Origin: Dicyema japonicum
Lineage: Eukaryota > Dicyemida > Rhombozoa > Dicyemidae
Assembly: GCA_011109175.1 (NCBI GenBank)
Contig: RDEW01000051.1
Span: 242,685-306,684 of the forward strand
Length of the DNA: 64,000 nucleotides
Direction of reading: 5' to 3'
Shown: positions 1 through 11,149 of the stretch, in pieces
Position numbering within the stretch: the first letter of the stretch is position 1
Layout: each line of letters starts with the position of its first letter
The notes under the pieces: model-generated
Databases searched by the model: none
What the model was told of the DNA's origin: nothing
The model's input: only the letters and a program-made list of their open reading frames with translations
Made by a program: the position numbers and the translations under genes

Positions 1-537
1 CTCCTCTATTAAGGAGTCAACCGTCTTGGGCATCCTCAGAATGCAGGCCACGTCCTCAATTTCTCTTTGGTTCAAAAACCTATTCAAATAATAAAATTAT
101 TTTTTAATTTAAAAATAAATAATAAACATTTTAATTATTTAAAAAATTAAATAATAATACTAAAATAAGAAATAAAATAATTTTGCAAAGTTAAATACAT
201 TACGGTACTTACAAGGTTTGGTCCACTTTGAAATCGCTCATGTCTGGCTTGATAGACTCAATGCTCAACTTTAAGGCTGATATTTGAGAGGTCATTTGAG
301 TCCGCTTAGGGTAACTAAGGAAAGGACATTATTGTTGATTTGTTCGATGCTCTGAGAGAACTTTATGAAAGATCCATAGTGAGAGAACGTATTGTTCGAC
401 ATTTCTTCGATTACGCTGTTTATTTCTGATTCAATTTCATTTGGTTTATTTACTAATGGGGTTATTGGTAACATTACATAATTTTGATATATTTTCAGAG
501 ATGTTATCACTAGACATGTGTGACTCACAAAGATCAA
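1..537 (-). CDS. COG8: COG8 (Dor1-like) 5' exons, duplicated partial copy
   Basis: Minus-strand exons equivalent to the start of the COG8 gene at 5556-7134. The exon near 213-450 reads NNTFSHYGSFIKFSQSIEQI and then DMSDFKVDQT; a donor GTAAGT leads into an AT-rich intron at about 80-212 (133 nt). The next exon begins FLNQREIEDVACILRMP and leaves the window. COG8 is a subunit of the conserved oligomeric Golgi tethering complex in retrograde intra-Golgi transport. Relative to copy 2 this copy lacks one A in an A-run near 420, so the frame NEIESEINSVIEEM is open here. Whether the rest of a second COG8 lies to the left cannot be seen. Confidence 0.6.
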
Positions 538-1048
538 TTATTTAAATTAAATTTAATAAATTCAAAGTTATATTTATTATTTATTAAATTAACAGCAGAT
601 ACTAAAATAAACGGTAGATAATAGAGAGATTCCTTCCAATATCACGCATAAGGTCTTTCAGAATTAGCCGAAGAGGGAAAACATCCAGAGGGAGAAACTT
701 CTTCAATACAAAAGAATCTCAACTCTCTATTATTTATAGTAATGTAGGCGGCGGATTCCTCGAAACACAAAATTTGAGCATATCGTTTGATTTTTTCCCT
801 TTCTCCAGTCAATGAATTTATCGAGTTGTCATGAAAATCTTAATTTTTTTCAATTGCTTATCGTGTTGATTCCACTAGAACCATATTTTATAATTGATAT
901 TTTCAAAAAAACTAATATATTTTTTATTTTTTATATTAATAATTTTTCCAATGAAATGTTTTCTGAAAAATTATTTTCGTATTTTGAGCATTCACATCGC
1001 GGCTCTGGGGTCTCGCAGATTTGTACTGTGACATTTTATAAAATAAAT

Positions 1049-1490
1049 TAGGGAAGAAGATATTCTTTTAGAAAAAAATTGAACTATCAAAAGGCTGAAC
1101 TGACAAATAAAAGCAATGAATTTAATATGTGTCCTGAAATACTTGACTATTCTTTAAATTTTGTTGGAGAGGTTAAAGAGACTGGTGAGAATGTTATTCG
1201 GCTCTTCAAGGGTTAAAAAATTATTTTAAAACAGCTTGAATTGTTTAAATGGAATGCAGAGGTTAAATCAAATTTCAAGAAAGGAAATGAGTTTTATAAC
1301 AGAATTGGTTTTTCAAAAATAAATTTTTCTTTATCACTCCTTCTAGCTGCCCAAAATAGGAGATTAGGTGGAGTCTTACTGTAAGTTGTAATTCGATTCA
1401 TTTAATAACTTTTTGATTAGACAAACGACAGAAGATTATGAGAGAGCATCAACTCCGACTAATCCAACTATCAGTTATGGTTGTGGCGCT
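1049..1490 (+). other. Coding-looking plus-strand exons in the duplicated block (copy 1)
   Basis: After an acceptor-like TTAG near 1050 the plus strand reads EEDILLEKKLNYQKAELTNK and continues ...VGEVKETGENVIRLFK. A candidate 24-nt intron (GTTAAAA...AACAG) follows, then WNAEVKSNFKKGNEFYNRIG ... AAQNRRLGGVLL and a GTAAGT donor. The same sequence occurs at about 7742-8170. The coiled-coil style with an FYN-type segment faintly recalls ALIX/Bro1 V domains, but I cannot identify it. The last part, PTISYGCG(A)WGTNL, resembles a LINE reverse-transcriptase segment seen at 45.2 kb, so part of this may be retroelement. Confidence 0.25.
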
Positions 1491-1509
1491 GGGGAACAAA
1501 CTTAGCCAC

Positions 1510-1711
1510 CCACGTGTCCAAATGTTCCACATCTCTTTCAGTGCACAAGACACCAGCATGAGTACTCGTGGACTTGTCGATCTATGAGAGCAATCGGAAT
1601 TTACCGCGTCTACTTATCCCCCTGCAAGTTAGTGAAGTCGGGGTAATGACGTCAGGGGGTCAAAAGTTAGAATTACTAAGCCCACGTGATTTAAAGAAAA
1701 CTTGGGAAATA
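1510..1711. other. Intergenic, no gene seen
   Basis: Unique sequence between the duplication edge and the MFS transporter. It contains two CACGTG palindromes (about 1511 and 1682). The string AAGTTAGTGAAGTCGGGGT near 1625 recurs with one change near 10983, so part of it is repeat-derived. Confidence 0.4.
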
Positions 1712-3335
1712 TTACACAAAAGTTAGTAAATTAAACAACAGAAGTCTTGGGGCTCCTTTTCGCGCTTCGAGCGACTTGGGGACGAAGAAAGACAAAATAA
1801 TCAGACACAAATAAAAAAATGCGATAAATTCGAAGGAAATCAGAGACCCAAAGACCTTCCCAATACTCAAGTCACATTTGAGGGATGCTGCGTATATGCT
1901 CTCAAACATCACGGGAGCAATGGATCTGCAATATTTCCCAATCAAACCTGAAGAGGCACGACAGCGACAATCCGATTCCATTCACGGTCCCCACATCCTT
2001 TACATCCGCAGCGTTGTTGAGAATCAGTCCAATTGGACCGAACATCATGACGTTGTTCGAGTTTATCAGTATATATTCGACGTACATGAACACTGTGCTC
2101 CCATACGAGGATCTGCGTAAAGCACAAATTACACATTTTCGTCAAAATGATGTAACTGAGTGGGATTGAGGCGATCAGGGGAGAGCGAGCATGTTGACAT
2201 ACTTAATACCTTAAGATCAGACAGTTACCAAACCCAGATGATCCCAAATCTGGACATTAACTGAGTGAAGACGAAGATGGTCAGGAATATCCCTGGGATG
2301 GAGCAGAACGTGATGAAATTCCCAATGGCTTTCGCGGAAAAGCCGAGTCCCCCGGATTGAACTTCCGTGGAAAGGTATAGAATCAGCAATTCGTCAACTC
2401 CAATGGAGCATAGCGAAAAGAGCAAGTAGATCCCCAACGAAATGATGACCTTTTTGGATCTATTTCAGTAAACTCAGAAAGTGACCTCATTATGCGTGCA
2501 AAAGCCCTGAGAGTCGACTCTTCGCTGAAGATTTGGCGGGTTCTTTCATTTCAATGCTGGTGGTCAGGCGTATTCTGTTGAAACCTCAAAATACTTTCTT
2601 TGAGGGATTTTTCGAAGACGTAAACAGAGGTTACGTTTATTCCGATGAAGGCGGTCACCACGAGGGAGCACAGGAAGTAGGGGTATCGCATGAAAAACGA
2701 AGTCTTGAACACGTTCGGGTACAATTTGGCTGGATTTTGCAAATATCCTTAATGGGGGTAACAACCACGTGATACCGCCAACCATGGACCCCAAAATGGT
2801 CCCGACATAGACTCCAATCATGTGGAAGAGCATTCCTATGGACTGGTTTTCGTTTGTGCATAAATCGTAGACTATCGCTTTGCTCAACAAAGCGGTCCCT
2901 TCAATCACGGAAAAATAAACCGGAAACGAGACCAATTAACAGCTTCATGCAAATCGTGAAGTACAGATCGATCGTAAGCCCGAAAATGAGCGTGAATAGG
3001 CCACTCATGGTTAGGCAGACCATCAGAACACACGGTATTTGCTCATTTTGTCTGCAAGTCTACCAATTATGACACTAAAGCTTATCCCCAATAGTTTACC
3101 TCCCAAAATTCGTCCCCATAAAATGCCGTTTGGACAAGGCCGGCGTAGTACCCCTTTTCGTACTCCGAATAGCCGAAAACTGGAAAATCACTAAACCCCA
3201 ACTCTAATCATTTCGGGGATAAATGGCTGGGAGAAAAGCGCGAGAAGACTGGTGGTGATCTTATCTAATCAAATCCAGGGTACCATGTTCATAGTAATCA
3301 CGGTGATTGCTGAAATTGACAACTTTGTGGGTCAT
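1712..3335 (-). pseudogene. MFS transporter (ZIF/YCR023-like), frameshifted
   Basis: A twelve-helix major facilitator type transporter can be followed along the minus strand from an ATG at 3335: TTSLLALFSQPFIPEMI (helix 1), GYYAGLVQTAF, FMGTNFG, GRLADKM (the loop 2-3 signature), VLMVCLTMSGLFTLIFGL, then SKAIVYDLCTNENQSIGMLF, GSMVGGYLQNPAKLYP, and in the C half LGFSAKAIGNFITFCSIPGIF, GTVNGIGLSLSCLFRF and FYLCLIILSFFVP. Motif order resembles the zinc-induced-facilitator/YCR023 group; the substrate is unknown. Several joins are clean tiny introns (19, 22, 25 and 28 nt; the 28-nt intron contains CACGTG). At least three places need a single-base shift with no intron possible (near 3200, 3128 and 3040), so either a pseudogene or sequence errors. 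Start chosen at the last ATG before helix 1. Confidence 0.65.
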
Positions 3336-4837
3336 ACTCCAGATTTTTCATGATTCTCAAAATAACTGTCGACGTTGTACAATCTACAACTTAAATAGAC
3401 TTAACCGCAATAATCACTTAAATATCACGTGAACTACGGTGACTCATATCTTTCGTTAACGACATTGATCTACATTTAAGACTCCCATTAATGTGACTGT
3501 TTCTATTTTAGTTGAAGAGCCTCCCCCGATGATTGAATCATTAATTCCTTACACTTCACTAAATCCTAATCAATTTAAATCGATACTGGCTATTGATCTT
3601 TGCCCACAATTGCTGAGTGTTGCCTCTTGTGGTAGCGAGGGAGATCAAATGGGAGAGCTTCTGGAGTTTACTTTGGTGAAGCCTTGAATGCCACGTGACC
3701 TCTTTCACGTGACTCTTACTAATTCAGCAGCCTGGTATCTATTTATGACTCCCTTTTGTGCAACTAAATCATTTCCTGTCCACGTGGTCCGTGGGTGATC
3801 TGTTTCTTCCAACTTGTATGAGCGCCAACACTATCAGCTGGACGCTTGAGGGCAGCCAACCCCCTCCAAGGATCCTCGTCTTTATTAGACCATTAGCCGA
3901 AAATACTTCCTATATTTTTGTAGGTCAGCCTTTATTTGGGGATGTGGAAGACCTCGCCAGGACGTCCACCAACTTGTTATTTTTTTGATGTGATCTCTCA
4001 TCATTGCGTCATGCCTGGTAAGAAAAATTCTTGGAAACGGAAAAGGGTTAATTAGTCGACATTAGAATAGAAAAAAATATGAAGAGACGTTCACATCACA
4101 AAAAAAGTCTACCGTAAATAACATGTTTAACAAACCCCACATGAATGTGAAGACCACCAATCAGATATAAACCATCCGACTGATATTTGAAAGCACGGGT
4201 TTTAGCTGCTACGTTCTGTTGGCCACGTGTTTCCTTCACTTAAACGTATCGATTGAACAGAGTTAAGTGTCACAAGAACAACTCATCGATGCTCTAAAAC
4301 GTTCTGTGGAACTGACACGAGGATTCTAATAAAATCTAATTTAAAATATAAATGAGTAACGTCGGTTTCTCTAGACTGAAATAGCTAATGAGAGGGAAGC
4401 GCATTATGGAGATGCTTCAGTATGCTAGTCACGTGGGCACGCATGATTCTGTTCGGTTTTTTTAAAATTGACCAAAACATGGCAGAAAATTTCATCACGG
4501 TGAACAACGTCGCAGCAAGTCCACGTACGGTGCTTCCTGAAATTCTTAATGAGGATCTGAAACTGAAGAAAGCAATGAGCAACAGCGAAGACCCTAGTGA
4601 TCTGAAGAGTCTGACGTTAAACAGAGGAGGGCGGAAGAGAGGAAGAGCAAACTAATCAAAGCGAGGTAAATCAGAATTAAACGTCTCTATGCTAGCTTGC
4701 TTTCACGAAGAAACAAAGACAAAGTTCAGCAGCACCATCCCGCGTCCGTGGTACTCCATTGCACAACCTCTGCAAGCGCCTAATTATTAAGGATCACCAG
4801 GCACGTATAACAAGAATAAATCGTAAAAAATGAAAAA
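3336..4837. other. CACGTG-rich stretch, no identified gene
   Basis: Holds six CACGTG palindromes (about 3425, 3691, 3704, 3781, 4224, 4431). Two plus-strand reading frames look somewhat coding: 3493-3687 (EEPPPMIESLIPYTSLNPNQ...) and about 3820-3988 (TISWTLEGSQPPPRILVFIR...). A third, 4422-4655, ends in a basic tail. None is recognised, and they may be exons of an unidentified gene. Confidence 0.3.
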
Positions 4838-4999
4838 TCAGTCAATTCTGATCTTCCGGGCAATCAAACCCGGTAGCAGATGCTTAATATAGACTGCGAG
4901 CCGATGTTTCAGGGGTCCGATGAGAATGTGGGAATCGTTTTGATCACTGATCGCCTTCACAATCTCCCTGGCCACATATTGCCCCACGTTTTGTAGCCA
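4838..4999 (-). CDS. SDR-family dehydrogenase/reductase, C-terminal exon
   Basis: After an acceptor TAG the minus strand reads WLQNVGQYVAREIVKAI, then ILIGPLKHRLAVYIKHLLPG and ends ...RKIRID stop. This is the C-terminal pattern of DHRS7/retinol-dehydrogenase-like short-chain dehydrogenases (helix with vAreiv.AI, then a hydrophobic PGL segment). The Rossmann fold and YxxxK exons should lie at higher coordinates, but I could not recognise them in 5000-5450. This is either the last exon of a gene with diverged upstream exons, or a fragment. The substrate cannot be inferred. Confidence 0.45.
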   Translation of the reverse strand, partial: WLQNVGQYVAREIVKAISDQNDSHILIGPLKHRLAVYIKHLLPGLIARKIRID

Positions 5000-5555
5000 C
5001 TACCAAGCGAACCGTTAAGTAGTTACTCTGTAAGGGAGTAAGTTCAAGTCTGTTAGCTGCAATAGTAGGGCTTTTTCTCAACGTAAAGCTGACCCACGTG
5101 CAGAAGAGACAACATAGAGTTACATATTAACCCCCAAAATTACCAAAAAGAAGTTATTTGATGTATGGAACTGGACTCCTAATCGAGTATCAGCTGCCAA
5201 GAGACAGTCAGCATGGCGATTCCAAGACGCTGAGAGTATTATCTCCGTCAACGGGTTCTCAGAGTCCTGTCGCGACACACTTAATTAGCTGTCAACCATG
5301 ACATCTCAGAGTACCCCCGTTAGTAAAAAACGTCGTGATCAACGAAAACACATTTCAATATTAAAAGCGTAAATATCGTCAATAATTGACACACTTAGGT
5401 GAGTAAATCCTTCAGAGGTAACAGCGAATCATCAAGGCACGTGTCAAAACATTTCAACTAAAATAACCGGAAAAACGACTCTATCATGTAGACCCCACGT
5501 GTGCTTCAAATTCAAAGTAGAAATAAGATTTCGCACACAAAACAATTCCTCAATG
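5000..5555. other. No gene recognised
   Basis: Expected position of upstream SDR exons, but none was recognised. It contains three CACGTG sites (about 5095, 5438, 5495). Confidence 0.3.
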
Positions 5556-7134
5556 TCAATAATACACTTTGGGACGCAATAACTTCCAAACATCGAAACA
5601 ACAACAGACCTGGCACGTGTCATAACAAAAATACAAATTTTCAGCATTTCTTGACAGATAGCGGGAAATTTCAGCCAAATTAGGAGAAATTGACTCCAAA
5701 ATGTTCAGAATAGCCGACGGAGTCACCAAATTCTTCACCTTCTTCACTAATGCGGCCACTTGTACAAAGTACTCCCGAATAATCTCGTATTTCTGGTCCT
5801 CTATGAGTTCAGAATAGTCACCCACAACATCCTTTAATGAAAAGCAAGAATACAGAATCACTAAGCAAATCCACATTTTCTCCCACGTGGTCAATAAGCC
5901 TGAATAAAGCCAAACAGTACTTTTTAGTCAAATCTCTCATATTCTTGTCAAAAAATAACATGACCAAGCTTTGGTAGTACCCCTTCAGGAAAACGGAGAA
6001 GTTTGCTTTGATCTTCAGCAAGGTGGCACATAGAAAGTTTATGTAGTCCCTCAGAATCGTCAAGTTGTGTATGGATAGGACATCACTGGACGCCTCCAAT
6101 TGGCTCAGCATATTTTTTAACTGAATAAATCATAAATCACCTGATTTCTCGTCCATGGAGCCAATTCGGTAGAGGAATCACCAAAAATGGCAGAGAACTG
6201 AGTCACTGACTCGAACACATGCTCTCTGTAGAGTTCTACAAGGCTGGAAATCTTCTCAAATGAGGATAAATTGTTGTTTATGGACATAATTCTGCAGTTT
6301 ACTCCATTCGTTCTTCCCTACAGGTAAATAGCAAGTAAACCTGCAAAAAGCACTTCCTGAGTTCACCCTCAGTAAATCTCCCGCTTTTTCTAAGGACGGT
6401 GACGACTTTAAGAAGTTCAGAGACTCGACCTGAACCGCTTTTTAGCTGAGCCAGAAGAAGGTCCACCATTCTGTCGTAGCTGGACTCAATCATGTGAAGT
6501 ATTTTCCGGATTATAAATCTTCTTACATTTATTATAGGTATTGGAGAAAGCTTCTTCCAAAGGGTGAGGATTTGGTGGACCTCATCGTAGTTACCCTCCT
6601 CTATTAAGGAGTCAACCGTCTTGGGCATCCTCAGAATGCAGGCCACGTCCTCAATTTCTCTTTGGTTCAAAAACCTATTCAAATAATAAAATTATTTTTT
6701 AATTTAAAAATAAATAATAAACATTTTAATTATTTAAAAAATTAAATAATAATACTAAAAATAAGAAATAAAATAATTTTGCAAAGTTAAATACATTACG
6801 GTACTTACAAGGTTTGGTCCACTTTGAAATCGTTCATGTTTGGCTTGATAGACTCAATGCTCAACTTTAAGGCTGATATTTGAGAGGTCATTTGAGTCCG
6901 CTTAGGGTAACTAAGGAAAGGACATTATTGTTGATTTGTTCGATGCTCTGAGAGAACTTTATGAAAGATCCATAGTGAGAGAACGTATTGTTCGACATTT
7001 CTTCGATTACGCTGTTTTATTTCTGATTCAATTTCATTTGGTTTATTTACTAATGAGGTTATTGGTAACATTACATAATTTTGATATATTTTCAGAGATG
7101 TTATCACTAGACATGTGTGACTCACAAAGATCAA
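5556..7134 (-). CDS. COG8: COG8, conserved oligomeric Golgi complex subunit 8
   Basis: Dor1-family subunit of the COG tethering complex on the cytosolic face of the Golgi. Family landmarks in order: NNTFSHYGSFIKFSQ-type N-terminal helix, FLNQREIEDVACILRMP, SLIEEGNYDEVHQIL, VVTVLRKSGRFTEGELRKCF (the signature LRKCFLQ), VELYREHVFESVTQFSAIFG, then a helical C terminus with VKNLVTPSAILNILESISPN. Introns: about 134 nt at 6675-6808, 23 nt at 6318-6340, 20 nt at 6121-6140, and a probable 43 nt at 5832-5874. The exact start is uncertain; an extra A in this copy shifts frame between NEIESEI and NNTFSH unless a small intron spans it (28 nt, GTAAAT...TCAG, is possible). It reads convergently towards the SDR exon. 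Confidence 0.8.
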
Positions 7135-7229
7135 TTATTTAAATTAAATTTAATAAATTCAAAGTTATATTTATTATTTATTAAATTAACAGCAGATACT
7201 AAAATAAACAAGAGATAATAGAGACCTTC

Positions 7230-7440
7230 CAATATCACGCATAGTCTTTCAGAATTAGCGGAAGAGGGAGAAAACATCTAGAGGGAGAAACTTCTTCAAT
7301 ACAAAAGAATCTCAACTCTCTATTATTTATAGTAATGTAGGCGGCGGATTCCTCGAAACACAAAATTTGAGCATATCGTTTGATTTTTTCCCTTTCTCTC
7401 AAGTCAATGAATTTATCGAGTTGTCATGAAAATCTTAATT
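7230..7440 (-). other. Open minus-strand exon-like frame in copy 2
   Basis: Reads KFIDLREREKIKRYAQILCF followed by EESAAYITINNRELRFFCIEEVSPS. In copy 1 (about 640-830) a 2-base deletion interrupts the same frame. Not recognised; it may be an upstream exon or a different gene. Confidence 0.25.
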
Positions 7441-7554
7441 TTTTTCAATTGCTTATCGTGTTGATTCCACTAGAATCATATTTTATAATTAATATTTTCA
7501 AAAAAACTAATATATTTTTTATTTTTTAGTATTAATAATTTTATCCAATGAAAT

Positions 7555-7638
7555 CCGGGATCACTTAATTAGTTGGATTACTCCTTCTTTCTTGGTGTTC
7601 CCTTTTCGGGGTTATTAAATAATAATAATAATAATAAT
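7555..7638 (+). mobile_element. 84-bp 5'-truncated retroelement tail with target-site duplication
   Basis: Absent from copy 1 at the same place. It is flanked by the 10-bp direct repeat CCAATGAAAT (7545-7554 and 7639-7648). It starts CCGGGATCACTTAATTAG, contains CTTTCTTGGTGTTCCC, and ends in GGGGTTATTAAATAAT followed by AAT triplets. This is the 3' tail shared by the window's LINEs and SINE-B. Confidence 0.9.
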
Positions 7639-8200
7639 CCAATGAAATGTTTTCTGAAAAATTATTTTTCGTATTTTGAGCATTCACATCGCGGCTCTGG
7701 GGTCTCGCAGATCTGTACTGTGACATTTTATAAAATAAATTAGGGAAGAAGATATTCTTTTAGAAAAAAATTGAACTATCAAAAGGCTGAACTGACAAAT
7801 AAAAGCAATGAATTTAATATGTGTCCTGAAATACTTGACTATTCTTTAAATTTTGTTGGAGAGGTTAAAGAGACTGGTGAGAATGTTATTCGGCTCTTCA
7901 AGGGTTAAAAAATTATTTTAAACAGCTTGAATTGTTTAAATGGAATGCAGAGGTTAAATCAAATTTCAAGAAAGGAAATGAGTTTTATAACAGAATTGGT
8001 TTTTCAAAAATAAATTTTTCTTTATCACTCCTTCTAGCTGCCCAAAATAGGAGATTAGGTGGACACTTACTGTAAGTTGTAATTCGATTCATTTAATAAC
8101 TTTTTGATTAGACAACGACAGAAGATTATGAGAGAGCATCAACTCCGACTGATCCAACTATCAGTTATGGTTGTGGCGCTTGGGGAACAAACTTAGCCAC

Positions 8201-10190
8201 ATCAAACGTCGAGAAGATTAATTTTACTCAGTCCAGAGTAGTAAAGACCATCCATCGACTCTCAGGGGTTATGACAAATTCAAACGAGTTCGAGGGCCGC
8301 GTTAGAAATAATAGTCACTCATGCATTTAACTCCTAAACAAAAAATTATTAAAAATAAAATAATAATTAAATATAATGTTATCCTTGAACTGATGACTTC
8401 CAGCATTATTAAATCTAGCACTTGTAAGATTTAATAGCACTTAAAAGGATAAAATGTCACCGTCACATTAATGCAGCCGGCATATAAATGGACAGCATCA
8501 AAATGTCATTTATATTAATTACGTCCATATAAAATGAATCTTAATTTTTTCTATGTCCCATTTTAAACCTATTTTTAACGGTTTTGATGATTTTTGGAAA
8601 ACTAAGATAGACAACAATACCAACCTAACCTCATTTTTGAAAATTATTGATTAATTATCATATTGTTTATTATATTTATTGGTTTTCCATTTAAAAATAA
8701 TTATTTTTAATTTAAAAAAAAACTAATAAATTTTAATTGTAAACTTTTAAAAATTGAGATATACAACCCTAACCAAACCCTAATTGTCGAAAGCCAATTT
8801 GATACTGTTCCCTATGCGGCCTGGTGTATTTGATTCAGATTTTTTGATTAATACGATCGTTAATAATTTTTTATTACAATTTCTAGTCTTAAGAGCGACT
8901 CCAAATATTATTTATATTTAAACTTAATTATCAAACGACATAATAAAAAAATAAAATGTCAAATATTTATTTTAAAATTTTAGCAAATCTCGAGATATTT
9001 ACATTTTTGATTACATTTTTTCCATATCTTCTAGATTCTAATTATGTACTTTTTGAGAATCACTGTATACATATTGGTTTGTATTTCATAAACAAATTCC
9101 ATCATAATCATAACTAATACTGATCTCCCACGTTTATGATCTCCACGGTTTGACACATTTCTATAATAATCATGTCTAATAATTATTTGATCTCCCACGT
9201 TTATGTTGTCCTCATCATATCGCCATTTTCTTTTTTCTTCATTTTCTCGCCTGATTTTTGAAGATTTTCCAGAATCTTCATTTTCTGTGGTTCATCTTCC
9301 GAACTTTCATTGTTCTCGTAATTTATTTCTTCTGGGTCTGTTGCGTCGAATGCCATTAATGCGTATTATAATGGTCTCAGTTCCCTCATAGCGGCCTCCA
9401 AATATATAGTAGCGGAGAGAAGGAGTCTCGTTGAAGAGTGCCTATGTTTGTTTCAAATTTTCTTGAGTATAGAAGGATTTGGATCATTCTCTGTGTTAGA
9501 AATAATTAATTGTTTATACCAAACATATTAAATTTATTATATTTATTTAATCCTAGAATTTATTATATAATTAAATTTAAATTACAACTTTTTCATTGTT
9601 GTGAATATTCGATATGAGTCAGTATGATTGTCAAAACAACAAGAATATTTCGCTTTTTGATTTAATTAGAACCAATGTAGATAAAGACAAACAGTCGAAA
9701 TTATAAGATAGTGGAAAAACGACGGAATCTTTTCGTTTGGTTTTTTAAACACATTTGTTTAAAACAAAGCGGATATCTTCTCTCATTATGTTGTAGAAAC
9801 TATTCCTCCACATACTACTAAGTCTATCTTGGCCAAATGGTTTTTGTTATGCTCAGACTTCATGAAGCAGGTACAATACCTCAATTATCGTTAATTTCAG
9901 TTCCTTATCTTCAACTGCAAAGAACCGTAATTTTAGGTCATCCTTCAGAAAAATGCTTTACCGTCTTCAAAAACATATTTTTTCGATAGTTCTTTTAATC
10001 GAAATCGTTGTTACCTGTCTAATGAATTATTGTAGGCACGTACGCGATTCCAAGATCATGACAAAGCATGTGCAACACGAAAAGTTAACAATCTAATTAA
10101 CGTCCCCCATCTTTTTCGATCCGTTGCCATGTTCCGTAGCATATCTAGATCGTCCCCATCTTTAAGGAACTTTCCAATCCTCTTGAGATT
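8201..10190. other. AT-rich stretch without recognised genes
   Basis: Very AT-rich and lacking CACGTG. It has a short direct repeat TGATCTCCCACGTTTATG (about 9122 and 9189). One 52-codon minus-strand ORF (9201-9356, starting MAFDATDPEEINYENNESSE, acidic then Lys-rich) is the only frame with plausible composition. It is not recognised. Confidence 0.4.
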
Positions 10191-10191
10191 T

Positions 10192-10620
10192 TTATCTAGA
10201 ATAACCGGCAGCGGAAACGAGAAATTTTAAGACAAAATACTCCTCCATTGCTATGTTGGCAGGGGTCCCCATATCGTGGCGGAGTATGTGTCCAAAGAGC
10301 CTCCATCTTGAATCAGTAATATCACATAATATTGGCTTAGTTCCTGTTCTCTTGTATAAGATTTCGGACGGCATTTTGAAAAAGCTTAGAGAAGAAAGGA
10401 GTGCTCGGAGATGATTTCTGTGAAAAATTCAACTTTCGAGTCTTGCCCTGCATGCCCATGTACCGGCATTATATAATAAAATTGGCCTCACTATGGCATT
10501 GTATAGTCTCATTCGAGTTTTAGGGTCAAGCCCTTTGTGCAGAAGCCAGGTCCTCTTCATTTTGTTAAAAGCGACATTAGTAAATAATTCCACGGGGTTA
10601 TTAATAATAAATAATTCCAC
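10192..10620 (-). mobile_element. Non-LTR retrotransposon ORF2 fragment (C-terminal)
   Basis: Minus-strand frames contain RMRLYNAIVRPILLYNAGTW, the post-reverse-transcriptase thumb motif of LINEs, then DSRWRLFGHILRHDMGTPAN. The same motif pair occurs at 25.7 kb (KWQLFGHILRLD) and 58.0 kb (RLRLYNASVKHVVLYNASTW), which defines one family. Broken by a frameshift. Confidence 0.75.
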
Positions 10621-11149
10621 AAGCTATATTATAAATAAATTTTTATCTACGAATGCGACCCGAAGACTTGAATCGAACAAGCTTCTTGGTGGCCATTCAC
10701 CGAGCATTGATGTCAGTGAATCTTCTTTTCCTCGGGATATTTTTGTAAACATGTCCGCCTTCGCTGCAGCCACCAGGTAGGTCTCAACACTTACTTATAC
10801 AAAACCGGACAGGTAAAGTCGCCACTCTTCCCTGGATGTAACCTTTATGACCACGGACAGATCACCTTTCTCGGCTTCTGGTCCGCCTCTGTGTCTTCCC
10901 CGCGCGGGATCAACCTTTTGGGCATTGTTTGTTACTTTTCTGTTAGCCACCGGTCTCCTTTTTGAAAGGGACCGGAGCTACAAGTTAGTGAGGTCGGGGT
11001 CACTCAACTAACTAATTGACCAATTAAGCGTTATATGAAAGATGCTTTGCGAGATCCATAATCTGGTTAGCCACATTCTAAGAATGGACCAAACACGCCT
11101 GCAAATGTTGTCAATTGCTCCATGGGCAAATAAGGAAGACTCTTAGACA

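Larger units (their letters stand above)
1..1509. repeat. Segmental duplication, copy 1 (truncated by window edge)
   Basis: Direct copy of 6596-8200, nearly base for base, with scattered single-base changes and small indels. It carries the minus-strand COG8 5' exons (about 1-540), then AT-rich sequence and a plus-strand stretch that looks coding. Identity stops abruptly after 1509, where the sequence becomes different from copy 2. Because it begins at base 1, the true extent to the left is unknown. Copy 2 is 96 bp longer, almost wholly because of one 84-bp insertion with its 10-bp target duplication. Confidence 0.95.
6596..8200. repeat. Segmental duplication, copy 2
   Basis: Direct copy of 1-1509. 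It contains the 5' half of COG8 and the downstream AT-rich block. Distinguishing changes: one extra T in a T-run near 7015 (an A on the coding strand), two extra bases near 7400 that open a minus-strand frame (KFIDLREREKIKRYAQ...), and an 84-bp retroelement tail inserted at 7555. Confidence 0.95.

Noticed and set aside
1712-3335. A bacterial-type operon or horizontally acquired transporter
   Set aside because: It has the same tiny introns and composition as neighbouring animal genes.
4990-5060. tRNA-like sequence near 5010-5050
   Set aside because: Only a weak B-box-like string; no supporting A box or repeat copy.
6925-7134. COG8 copy 2 as a definite pseudogene
   Set aside because: The one-base difference could lie in an unrecognised tiny intron or be a read error; all downstream exons are intact.
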